From contig DF236951.1 in the NCBI GenBank assembly GCA_000708835.1, positions 57,877-121,876 on the forward strand: a stretch of 64,000 nucleotides of DNA, given 5' to 3'. Positions 26,011-37,663 of the stretch are shown piece after piece. The translations under genes were made by a program, and so were the position numbers. Origin of the DNA: Klebsormidium nitens. Taxonomy: Eukaryota > Streptophyta > Klebsormidiophyceae > Klebsormidiales > Klebsormidiaceae. The notes beneath the pieces are model-generated. The model saw nothing but the letters and a program-made list of their open reading frames with translations, did no database searches and was not told where the DNA came from. How positions within the stretch are numbered: position 1 is the first letter of the stretch; each line of letters opens with the position of its first letter.

Positions 26011-29000
26011 ATGGAGGGCCCCAGCAGTATAAAAACCAAGAGCAGGGGTGGTAGCGGGGGTGAGAGCGGAAGCATGTCCCCGACCATGAATAGGCAGCGC
26101 GTGAAGCAGGATGTTTGTGAGGAGGTATACAAAAGGTTGGCCGAGTACGGGGATGCGTCTGTCAACACACCTGGATTTATCGAGGAACTGCAGGCACATT
26201 TCAACAGGCTGCCAACAAGGTGAGGGTTTCAATCGGTTGGCGAGTGGGCTGAAGTTCAGTTGTGCTCCTCAACGTTCTTGCAAGCATGACACATGATGGT
26301 TTGGGTCAAATTACCAAACCGTTATCAATGAAGCCGATGACAATGATCTTGCAATTTGCAGGTATGCTCTTGACGTAAACACAGAGCGAGCAGAAGACGT
26401 CCTCACTCACAAGAAGCTTCTTGAATTGGCAAAGGATCCTGCAACTCGTCCAGCCTTCTTTGTCAGAGCGGTACATGTAAGTGCACTTCGCTGCATCCAA
26501 TTGGATACCTAGACAGCCTCTTGGATTAGTATTTCTGAAGTTGCAAAATTGAAACTTAGGCTGGCAACCTTCGCAGTTTTGAGCTCACTGTTTCTTTGGA
26601 GCTGTCAGCAACGAGCTTTGGAAGCACGTGTTGACTTTTAGTCGGTTCTGAAATCTCTTTTTGATTGCAGCTAGTCCCAGTGAATGACTTCAATGATGGT
26701 TCCTCTGATTCGTCACTCAGAGGGTCTCCTCCAGGAGAGAGCGATGATGTGGCGGTACACCCGGCTGTGCGGAGGTTGAGGTGAGCCGAGAACTTTGCTT
26801 GTCCCGAGGAAGTGGGCTTCAGAGGTTCAGCCACAAGAGTCCTCCACATTGAGGCGTCTTCACTTTGCCTGGGGTGCGAGTTGCAACAGCCAGTCATGCC
26901 TGATTACTTGCATTCAACGACTTTGAGCAAATATTTAGCCACCTTGTCAATCTACTTTTGCAGTGTGCATCCACCTCCTGCGTTTGGTTCCTCGCCCAAC
27001 CTGGAGGCCCTGGCACTGGATCTGAACAAGTCTGCCCCAGATGCTGACGAAAAAGGGTCCGTTGGGCAACCATCTCCCACAAGGTATGTCTTGCAACTCT
27101 TTACTTCCGTCCAGTTTCGCCAATCTCTGACTTTTATGAGAGTTGACTCTGCTTGTGGTGCATCGGAAATTGTCACATTCTGAATGTCGGATTCCTTTCT
27201 GCTCGACGCGTGTGAGAGTTCGAAGGCAGAAATAAAAAGTCGGTATCAAATACTTATGTTTGTCTGCAGTTCCAGGGCGCCCCATGCGCCAATGCACGAG
27301 GTGACCATCTCTACTGTGGACAAGCCAAAGCTGCTGAGTCAGGTAGGAAAAGACCGACGCCCTCTATTCCATTGTGCTATCAGCGAGTGCAACCCCTGGC
27401 AAATCGCGTATCCTGCGCAGAGTGGCCCATTTCTTAGCCTCTTGAACGCCCTTCGAGCCAGCCAACATTGTCTTTCATGTGCCTGAGAATACAATTTTGA
27501 TTGCCAAGCTTTTGTCCATGTTCTCAGACCTCCCCTATGCACTTTGCAGTTGTCGGCTCTCTTGGCAGATGTTGGGCTGAACATCCGGGAAGCACATGTT
27601 TTCTCCACTGTGGATGGCTACTCACTTGACGTGTTCGTTGTGGACGGCTGGTCAACTGAGGTAGGTTAGAAGTATCACTCCAGAGTCCAAGGTTGTGGCG
27701 CTCCTCGCTGCTCTTGTAAATCTCTTTGATCTGATTCATCAATCGTGCTCTTGCAAGCAAATGAATCTTTTGCCCTAGCTCGTGCTGGTGAGTTTATCTT
27801 GAGCTGGTAGTTGAAGTTAAAAAGCATGACACAACATATTTCGCCTCTTTTGTAGGATGTCCAAGAGTTGCAGTCTCATCTGAAAGCCCGACTGACGGAG
27901 ATGGAGGTGAGTCTCGACAAACTCTTGAAATTGCATTGATCGGTCCCCTTCATGCAAGACTTGTGCTGTTTTTGAATCTCTGCTGTACAAGCAGGGTTTT
28001 CGTCTTTTGCAAGTCCAGTCTCTACAAACAAGGTTTTCGTCTCTCGGAAGTCCAGTCATTATGAGCGTCCTGACATAGAATCCTGTGCAGAACGGCAAGT
28101 ACGCAAAGGCGCCCGCGGTGGGCCTGCCTGCAGCTGTTATTCCTCCTACTGTGCCAAGTGGACATGTGCGGATCCCAAGTGACGGAACCGACGATTGGGA
28201 GATTGACAGCAGCCAGCTGAAGCTCCTTCACAAGGTGGCTTCAGGGTCCTTCGGGGACCTGTTCAGAGGATCGTACTGCGGCCAGGATGTGGCGATCAAG
28301 ATTCTGAAGCCGGAGAGACTTAACGAAAACCTGCAGCAGGAATTCGCTCAGGAAGTTTACATCATGCGGTGAGGGGTCGCCACCCTCACCTTGGACAGCT
28401 TCTCCCTTTCTTTGAAACTTTCAAAATGTTTGATTTTGGCGCTCAAAAGACTGGCCGGGCGGAAGTCGGACCTACTGGTTCACAGCCTCATTGTCTTCCA
28501 GTGCCAGCGCGGATTTGCCATGGCTGAGGCACTCCTGCAAAGGTGCCGCTACAGGACTGTCGAACAAAAGTCTTAGAGTTTCCTGGTGCAGCTGCAGTGT
28601 CGATCTGTATGTGCAGGTGTTTGCCTAGGTTTGTTATAAGTACAGCAGTCAGATACATAAAGTTTAGAATACATGAGTGGTTGAATAACTTTGTCCATCT
28701 CAATGTTTCAGAAGGACACATGGGGTGGGTCTCTATGTTTGTTCCTGGTCAGAGTTGCCCCTGACATGAAGTTTGTGCGTACATTCGCCTCAAACGTGGA
28801 GACCTGATATCCGACATCTCTAATGTTTTGCAGGAAAGTGCGGCACAAGAACGTTGTGCAATTCATTGGGGCATGCACGAAGCCTCCAAATCTGTCTATT
28901 GTTACAGGTATGAATCTGAGCCCTCCATTGTGCATCGTCATATTCGATTTTGCGATCGGGAGCCAGTTTAGTTTGGTCTCTTCGGAGCCACTCTCTCAGG

Positions 29001-31397
29001 AACGAGTTAGAGCTTTAATGGAGCTATTTAGGCTGCAGATTCCAGTCAATCCCTTAGTCGCTTGGATCAGGTTGCTTACTTAAGGAACGCTGGGCCCATC
29101 TACCCGGGGAAGCCTGTTTACTCGGCGGCCTGTTTATTGTCGCCGTGGCCGCCTCTGCAGAGTTCATGTCGGGAGGCAGTGTTTACGACTACCTGCACAA
29201 GCAGAAGGCAGCTATCCGATTGCCTCTGCTCTTGAAGATTGGGATCGACGTGTCGAAGGGCATGGACTACCTGCATCAGAACAACATCATTCACAGGGAC
29301 TTGAAGGCGGCAAACCTGCTCATGGACGAAAACGATGTAAGTTAATGCGCGACACCCTGCTTAAGCTGCGCCGCCTAGGATCTCTGAGTTCAAATTGCCC
29401 CTCAAGGCAATCTGTGCCAGTCCGCTCCTCCGTGTACTCTGATGTCGAGAGCGCCCAAGGGGAAGATCTTGGTTCTCTTGGGATGTTATTCTGGTCAGGG
29501 TCTGTCGGTTGATCCTACATCTCTTTACTTCGAATGTGCTGTGCCGTCAGCGTGGCGCACAAGCAGACTCAATATATATAGATCGTCCGACTTCTATTTG
29601 CTGCGGTGTTTTGTGGGAGCTTATTAGCCGTTGGGAACTCATGATGGACATATTTCGGGGTTGAAGTCAACGGTTGGGTCCTAGGCTATTCCGAGTTATC
29701 GGGGCCGATATGTCCGTTTCCTTGGAAAGTCTTGTAAAGTGACGATGGCAAGGTTGCTTCATCAGGTTCGAGTTCCTGATCATAAGAATGTCTGGTTTGC
29801 AAGCTATTATTGTAAGCTGACGAAGTGCTCTGGTTGATTGGGTCCGTCGCTTGGGTTCGCCTGTACGAAGATGTGGGCCGTAACGCGCTTTGCAGGGCAA
29901 CCGATCTGTTTAATAGCATTTTCTTTTTAACTGGGTCACACGTGGATAAACGTGTCGACATGGGACGTTTCCTATCGCAGCGCCAGGTGGTCCAGTGATG
30001 CTGCTCCACCCATGCTTCCTCCTGAGCTGGCCCTCGTAACGCCTTGAGGACGCTTGCTGTGCAGGTGGTCAAGGTGGCCGACTTTGGGGTGGCCCGGGTC
30101 CAGGCGCAGAGCGGGATCATGACGGCCGAGACAGGAACATACCGCTGGATGGCGCCCGAAGTGAGCCAGCTCTCGTATATGTTTCACAAAAGTGCTCAAC
30201 TCGAGCCGAAGGCTTGATAGTTTGCTGTTGCGCTTTAGACTTTGTCAAGTGATGCATGTTGCATGCCATGACTGATTGCAAATTAGTTTGTGCAGAGCGG
30301 AAGAACAGCTGGACTTGCATCCCCTCCGGCCTCTTGGTTTGCTGTACTTTGATGCGCCCTTGCTTCCTTTCTGCTTTCCGTGTTCTTGAGCACGCTGGTT
30401 TGGAATGTTTTGCCAGAGAAAGAGCGCAGCCGGGCGGCTGTCTTCGCTCTTCTTGTGTTGTTGATTCCGTTTTTTGCCTTGGTGCAGGTCATTGAGCATC
30501 GGCCTTACGACAATAAGGCAGATGTGTTCAGTTTTGGGATTGTTCTGTGGGAGCTGCTGACTGGAAAGGTGAGGACTGGCCGGCGTCATGATCGTCGGCC
30601 CTTTGCATGTAGCCAGAATTCATTCTGCGTGGCAGCTAAAGCCTGTATTTCTACTGCCCAGTACAATTTCTAGTGTGATTTACTCTCTCCTTAAGCCGCG
30701 GTTGCTCTCTGCGTCCTTGCAGTTGCCTTACAGCGATCTGACGCCGCTCCAAGCGGCAGTTGGCGTGGTTCAGAAGGTAAGTCAGCGACCTGCCATGTTC
30801 ACCCCCGTCGTTCTTCTGCACGGACGATTGTCCTCGATCACCAACCTTGTGCTGAAATGTTTCGGCGCTCATGTTCTCGCAGGCATTCTCTTGAGGCAAT
30901 TCTTCTTACAACATCATTGACCATCTTGTGTTAGTGACCAAAACTCCTTGTGCCGGCAAGGGAGCGACTGCTGGCTGCGAAGAGCACGGTTCTCATGCTT
31001 CTCCACGACTCGCTTGGCAGGGGCTTCGGCCGACGATCCCCAAGACGTGCCACCCCAAGCTGGCTGAGGTCATGCACCGGTGCTGGTCGACCAACCCGTC
31101 GGAGCGGCCCGAGTTCTCGGAAGTGACAAAGCTGCTGCAGGACGCGCTTAAGTCGGTGAGGGCGCTGTACTCTTTGGTCTACTTGAGCAGCAGACGTTAC
31201 CGGAATGGGCCCCTTGACTGCGAGCGGTCTCATGATGAACACTCGTGTTCAAAGTGGTTTTTAACAATCTGGATGGAAGCGTTTCAAGCATTGGATGCGA
31301 CGACGTTGGTTTGTTGCAGGTTGAGGAGGATTCCGACCTGGAGAAGAGGAAGGAAAAGAAGCCTGGTGGCTTCTTCTCGGCTCTGAAGCGGCGATAG
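26011..31397 (+). CDS. ACT-domain Ser/Thr/Tyr protein kinase, STY8/17/46 type
   Basis: A soluble plant Raf-like kinase. The Arabidopsis relatives STY8, STY17 and STY46 phosphorylate transit peptides of chloroplast precursors in the cytosol. Fifteen exons join in phase to give 586 residues. The first is 26011-26219 and the last 31320-31397. Kinase exons include 28091-28368, 28834-28907, 29161-29336, 30065-30160, 30488-30568, 30723-30776 and 31021-31155. The ACT domain lies in exons 5-7 ([32 protein letters not shown]). The kinase has the glycine loop [11 protein letters not shown], the lysine motif VAIK, the catalytic loop [17 protein letters not shown] and WMAPE, so it should be active. The C-terminus is basic. 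Intron 7 carries a 35-bp tandem duplication. Confidence 0.95.
27987..28058. repeat. 35-bp diverged tandem duplication in kinase intron
   Basis: Two copies offset by 37 bp share GGTTTTCGTCT...AAGTCCAGTC, with several substitutions between them. They lie just before the acceptor of the exon at 28091. Probably a neutral slippage event. Confidence 0.6.
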
Positions 31398-32223
31398 AAT
31401 CAGCATTTGTGAGACACTTCGGAAAGGTTTTAGGACAGCCTTGTAGTATTTGTATAGAAACGGCGGCCACACAAGCACAGGAGCAGGCAAGGGGAGATCG
31501 AGTATTTTTGGGCAGAGCGAACTTTCTGTTCATCAGATGCTCAGTTTGTCAAGGCCCATCGGCTAGTTTTGCCAAAGCGCTCAGGGGCCAGGTGCAGGTA
31601 CGACATGACTTGCTGATTGATTCCATCCTTAATTATAGCCTGGCTGGCTACATGCTTGCACTTCGTTTGATGTTTGATCTTAAGCCGAGATAGTGGATTT
31701 GAACGCACCATTGGCTCCCTTCGTCTGTGGGAATGAGTTCGTGCTGTCAGCAATGCTTCAATAATACTGCGATCATTGTATGTGATGATATGTCCGACCC
31801 ACATGCGGCTCTCGTTAAACTATTCGCTTCTTGTATGAGTGCGCATCGCATCACTCCAGCTATAGTGCATCGCATACATGGATCCGGGACAACTTCGCTT
31901 CTTTGTCCTCGAAGCTTAGCGCTATAGGTGGATGCACACTATCATGTGGCCGGATTGACCTAGCTGGAAATTATAAATACATGCAAACAAATCTCTAGCT
32001 GGCCGGCCATGTGCATGTGCGCGTTATGCGCAGCCATGACCAAAACAGCGTTGAATATACTGATAAGATTCGTTTTGGTTGTGACGGTCTCAAGCTTTTA
32101 TATATTGCATCCAAAGTGCATGTGCTGCCAGTTCTCTGGGCAGGTTGGACAGGCTGCATGTTTGTTTAAGCAGAACTACTTCAACCTTTGCTTGTATATG
32201 GGTCACACGGAACCTGGAATCAA
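31398..32223. other. Convergent intergenic region, no features seen
   Basis: 826 bp between the kinase stop and the sphingosine kinase stop. It holds the two 3' UTRs. I see no extra gene or repeat. Confidence 0.5.
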
Positions 32224-35200
32224 CTAAGCCGGCCACACGGAGCGGCCCATCATTTTGAAAAGCCCGGGGATGACAGAAATGGTGGCCGGGCCCACGAGAG
32301 GCAAAAGCTCTCCATCGATGCCGCAGGACCGGTTGTCGTTCTCGCCCGGAATAATACGCACGGCTTTCACCTGAAGCAACAGAAGCAGGCAAGAGGGTAA
32401 AACGGCCTTTCATGACTCTAAGAGCATGCTCCTCCGGATAATCAACACCTGTTCTCTCAAATAGTTCATTTACCCTCAAATAAATGGTCGGTTGTATGGC
32501 GGAAACATCGCAGAGCCAGATTGATACAACGGCAAAAGGGTCGCAGGTACTTACAGAAAAGGGCAGCGAGCAAGCAAGGCGCATCTTCTCTTGACCGTGC
32601 TGCCCGGCAACTCCGACGGTGTCTGACGTTCACCCACACGTGGCACACATTACAAATTAATCAAAGGAGCTTCCAGCTGTAAAGCAGGACCGCAGTTCAG
32701 TGTCCTCTTGCCTCGAACCCCAGCATTCGAAAGCTTGATCCACGCAACAGCCCGTTTACCCTGGGCCGCTCGCTTTGTCGCTCAGGAAAACCGAAAGAAG
32801 CGCGGTTAGAGCGCGCGCACTCACCTTGCGGTACTCGACGAAGGGCAGGTCGGCGTGCTTGCTGAACTGCAGCAGCGTGAGGAAGCGCACCAGGTCGACG
32901 CGCCCCACCGGCTTCACCAGCATGAGGTCCAGGTGGCCGTCGTCCGCCTCCGCGCTGGGCGCCAGGCACTGCGTCTTCAGAAACTGCACGCTGCGGCACT
33001 TGTGGTTGCACACCATCACCGACAGGAACGGCCCGCTGCGCCGCACCCACCCCCCGGACGATCCGCTGGCGCCGCTTTCGCCGCCGCCGGAAGCGCCCTC
33101 CGCAGCTGCTTCGGTGCCCCGTCCGCTGGCAGATCCCCGCCCATCGCGTATTCGTACGGGGATATCCACCTTGTCCGGCTGAGAGGCTCCCTCAGATGGC
33201 GCAGAGCCGCTTGCCTCCACTCGCTTCGATTCTCCTCCCTCACTTCGCGGCCCCCAATCGCCAGCAGTACGTTCGTATCGCTCTGCGTGCACAGCTTCTG
33301 CTTCACTATCTGCCTTCTGGGCATCCCCGTCGGACTCCGCAACTTCGCCCAGGTCTTCATCCGGTTCGTCGAACGCGCCCACTCTCGCAGGCGCCGAGAA
33401 CGTATGCCGGTGACCTGGGCGGCCACTCCGCCCTTTTCCAGGCGCTCCGCTCGGCCCGGCCGCCCCATCCTCCTCAAACTCCGCGAAATCCAGGCCTCCC
33501 ACGCACCTGAAATTCCGCCCGGCGCGCCGCCGGAAGCCCGAGCTTCCGTGCCGCTTGCGGCGCCCCTCCGCGGCACGCTCGTGGTCCGGCTCGAGTAGCT
33601 TCCCGGGGGGTTCGTTCGGGCCCCACCGCGCGCCCAGCTCGCGCGCGCGCACGTTCCACGTGATCCCTTGCTGCCGCCGCTCCTCGTCGGCGCTCTCGTT
33701 CAGCAGCGCCTCCTGCTGCCGCTCCTCCCAGTTGCTGCGCTTGCGCCGCCCCCCCTGCTCGCGCTCGCGCTCGCGCGCCTCGAGCGCCTCGCGCATGCTG
33801 CCCTCGCCCGAGGACGCGGCCCACCACGCGCGGCGCTCCTCGGGGTCCACCTCCAGAAACTCAACGTCGACGATGTAGTGCGGCAGCGAGAGCATCTGCC
33901 ACGCGCCCGCGGCCGTGTACTTGAGCGGGCCCAGCCGCTTGAGGCCCGGCATCTCGCTGCGACGCAGCGCGTCGCTCATGAAGCCGTAGTACGTCATGCA
34001 CACGCCGATCTGCGGCACGGGCGCCGCGTTGTCAGCGGTCGGATCCCAGCGCACCACAAACGCGTCCAGCGGCGTCGTGCCACCCTGTAGAGTCAAACAG
34101 AGGGCGGGTCAGGACAAGAACCGGCGAGATTGCTTCCACAGGGTCTAGGACGGCGGAGCCGTACTTGGGATGCCCTGGATAGCCGCTAGCAGAAGCCGGC
34201 CACTGCAGAAACGCAGTAAGCAGATGGTGCAAGCTGGACACAAGGGAGACCTGTGCACTCACAACATACACGAGACAGCGAGGAAAATGAGTGTCATCAG
34301 GCTCGACTGCCAACCGACGGGCGCGGGCGCACCTCCACTGAGGCCGTAGTCATCGCACAATCGCGCAATCAAGTCCATTCATATAGCAGCTTGCGCTTGG
34401 GGCATCAGTGGAAAACTGGGTCGACAACTTCCCCTCACCTTGACGACCAAGAGCGCGGCATCAGTGGCGGTCTTGACCCCGAGTACGCTCCATACAAGCG
34501 CGTTGTCCGATCCAGCAGGGACGACCCCGATGGGGCACGACATGGCGCGCTTGCGGTCGGGGTGAAGGAACAGCCCGTTCAGTACCTGTGCCAAGGGTGC
34601 GTGCTGGGCGTCAGTATGCCACGGTCAGAGGAGGAGCAGCTGGGTGCGATTTAACGTGCGAAGAAGCTGTCGGACTCACTGTTAAGCCGGCCTAATCCGC
34701 GGGAGTGTTACAAGACCCAGGCAGCAACGATTGTCCAGCATGGCGGGTAACAGGTTGCATCTCTCAACAAAGGCGTGCACTCCTGTTGAAAAACTTACTG
34801 GCCCTGGGATCCAAAAGTGTCAGACCTAGAACAGTCAATCACCAGCTATCATTAGACGAAACTTTCTGCAGTCATTATGCGGGCAAGAGACAATATGACG
34901 GTGCGCATCAGCCACTCGGCCTCCTGCCCATCATGACAGTTCGTTCTGAGAATGTTCCCGCAATCACCCAACTACAAACAGCTCTGCCCAACCCCACTTC
35001 TGCACTGGAGCAACACTTCTCGACTTTGCTTTAGCAGCATTCCCCACGAGCGACTTCTCACCTCATTGACGAGGCCGTCCCCGCCCACACAGACGATGCC
35101 CCCCTCACAGGTGCCCAGGTCAATCTGGGAGGCCAGCCTGACAGCATGCCCGGCGCGCTCCGTCTGGACGACCGTAAATTTGAGTCCAGCCAGGCGGAAG

Positions 35201-36719
35201 ATTGGCAGCACAAGGTGCTCCAGCACGCGCGCGCCCCGGCCATGCCCCGAGCAGGGGTTCACGATGATCAGGATAGGAGCGCCGCCCCGCTCCAAGACTG
35301 TGGCGCCTGGCTCAGGGGTGGCGTCCATCTCTACTGCAGTAAGAGACTGGAAGTGTGGGTGTTGCTTACTGGCGCATAGATGCAGTACCCCTCTGATGTC
35401 GATTCTCAAAAGGCCGTGTCCTGTGAACTCAAGTGTCACATGAAAGTGGGGACCTCCACAATCAAGGAGCTCTATGCTACCACTGGGAATTTGTGCTGGC
35501 GGTGAGCAGATGAAGGGTATCGCTTGCTTTATGTACACTGCCTAGATAAATGCTTTATCTTTTTACCTCAAAAAGCTTTCATTCTGCTTACGTAGAGCCA
35601 GTCTGTACAGATTGCAAGCCCAAGTGCTTGGTTCAGTTCAAAAGACACCAACTCAATACGTGTTGCAAGAAGTTGCAGAAGAGAATACCTGTAGAATCTG
35701 ACAAATCTGCTTTCAGATGCTAGAAACCTTACTAGTGAATCTACATGACGTGTGCGAAACAGAGAAGGAAACAAAAATCTGGAGCACTACTCCACCATAA
35801 TTAAGCTGGACATCTGACTCCCTGCAATCTAGCTCTCATTCGTATCTGCTTCTGTGTATTTGCAAACTATGCTATGGCTGCTGAACTCTGCTGAAATCTC
35901 AGAGCATGAGAAATGGTGTTAGATGATTACTCGCAAAATGTATAACGTAGACTTCACAATGCCCATACAACTCCAATCCCACTATACTTGCACAGATGCT
36001 AACAGCCAGCAACAATTAACGAACCCAGCCTTTCCACCACCATGGTGGAGAGAATACTGACAGCAAAGTTACAGAAGCGCCAACTTCGAGCTATTGGACG
36101 TGGAAAATTGCTTGGCCCATCAGCCAACAGTTTCTGAGGTTTACTCACCAGCACCCCCATTGCCATCCTGGCCGCGTGGTTCGCTTGGTTCCACATTCGC
36201 CTCAGCCTCATTGCCATTCACAAGAGCTGCCCCTGCCTCTTGCACCGTAATCGCTGTGCCCAAACTTCCAAGCCCCTGCACCCACTTCTCCGCTTCCTGA
36301 GCTGAAGGCGCGCAGAACCTGACATGCACCAACCTCTTGCCAGCATTGGACACGGGGTTAGTTGCAAATCCATGCAGCTCAAACTGGCTGGCAGCATTCT
36401 TGACCTCAACCGAAATGGTGTCCTTTATAAGCAACACTCTGCGTGACACGCTCTGCCGCCAAACGAGGCCCTCCGGAACGAGGACGGCCTTCACGCGCTT
36501 GGACGAGCCTCCGTCCCCCAGCTTGAACAGAAACCCGGATGTAACCACCACCTCCGCTTCAAACTGGCCCGCTCCCAACAGGCTGGCAATCTCCGCAGGG
36601 CTCAGAGTGCGGTCCAGGCCATTCAGTTCACCCCTGCGCCGCCCAGACCTCATGCGGAGCCAGCCCAGGCTTTTCACCCTGAGCAGCGCACCTGTCCCTG
36701 GGGCCAGCTCTTCGCTCAT
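32224..36719 (-). CDS. SPHK: Sphingosine (long-chain base) kinase, plant type
   Basis: Phosphorylates sphingoid bases to make long-chain-base phosphates, plant signalling lipids. Five exons (36149-36719, 35062-35333, 34439-34585, 32825-34084, 32224-32370) join in phase to give 798 residues. The catalytic DAGK-type domain shows NPCSGHGRG (nucleotide loop) and VCVGGDGLVNEVLNGL (substrate/ATP motif). It also shows IGVVPAGSDNALVWSVLG, TYYGFMSDALRRSE, DDGHLDLMLVKPVGRVDL and SCGIDGELLPL. The GSDNALVW block is typical of plant SPHK and differs from ceramide kinase. Exon 1 encodes the N-terminal PH-like region of the plant enzymes. Exon 4 carries a roughly 240-residue charged, low-complexity insert inside the catalytic domain. 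I chose the ATG before SEELAPG, but the frame stays open another 183 codons upstream to an ATG at 37268. Confidence 0.93.
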
Positions 36720-37663
36720 TGTAAAACGCTGCCGCTGGGCTGGGGCAACAGCTCTACCTTTCAACAACCGATCCTTCAAGCCAAGCCTCAGTTTCTTGTC
36801 TTGTCTAAACAGTAGAGGGGCAGTTGGTATGAAAAGGAAGCGTCTTGAGGGGATGGAACAAGGGCGAGACGAAAACCAGGTTGCAACAGAAGTCGAAACT
36901 CTGTTTCTAGAGTACGCACACGATGAGGAGGCAGCAATCTGACCATGCAGGTCAATCCCACCACAGATCACAGGCAACACGTTCTTCGTGGGAGACAAGC
37001 TCGAAGGAGCTCCTGCGCAAGCTCTCCCCACAGGAGCTCTGCAATGGCGGCATGCTCGGGCCGCTGGCTTCATTGCAGCTGCAAGCAGCCTCGAACTAGA
37101 CCCTGCAGCTCGCTTCTCTTCTGTTTCGCGGAGCTTCGTGGGTTCCGCAGGTGCATGATGGACCTCGTACCTACCGCAGATTCTGGTGTCAGAGGGAATC
37201 TGGTAGCCAATGAGCATGTGCCATATCAGCATAGTTTTGCAAAATCTGGAGAAGCCACTTGGTTCCATTTGACCAGCCCCCTCGTCACGTGGAACGCCAG
37301 CTGGCAAAGCAGCAAGGCCGGGAAACTCGGCCTCATTGACATGAACTCGGCCGGCCCCCGGGGCCCAGGGGCCGGGGCCGCCCGGGTGCAGGGCCCTTCA
37401 ATGTTGACAGTGACTACTCAAATTGAGATCGCACCTTTGCTTGGCAAGAACTTGAAGATTCAACTTCAGTCTTCAAGAGGTCTGGTCAAGGTGCAGGGGA
37501 ACCTAGCAACAAGAAGCAGATTTCAGGGTGCCAGCAGACGGTTGTATCAACTGAACGCTTCAGCTTTTGAGAGGTTTCGTGGAGATCTGCAGAGAGGGCG
37601 AGTTTAGCTGCTCTAGTGATCATCTAGCACAGGAACCTTGAGTTCTTTGATCGAAAGGCCGTC
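36720..37663. other. Divergent promoter region SPHK/synaptotagmin-like, with open upstream frame
   Basis: 944 bp between two divergent start codons. The minus strand is open in frame with SPHK over most of it (to 37268 from an ATG), and the plus strand also has a long open frame (36945-37607). Neither has recognisable domains. The stretch may be 5' leader, promoter or a real SPHK N-terminal extension. Confidence 0.45.

Noticed and set aside
32855-33598. Long plus-strand open frame (247 codons) opposite the sphingosine kinase
   Set aside because: It lies antisense to a well-supported catalytic exon in G+C-rich sequence; its product is low-complexity and has no domain.
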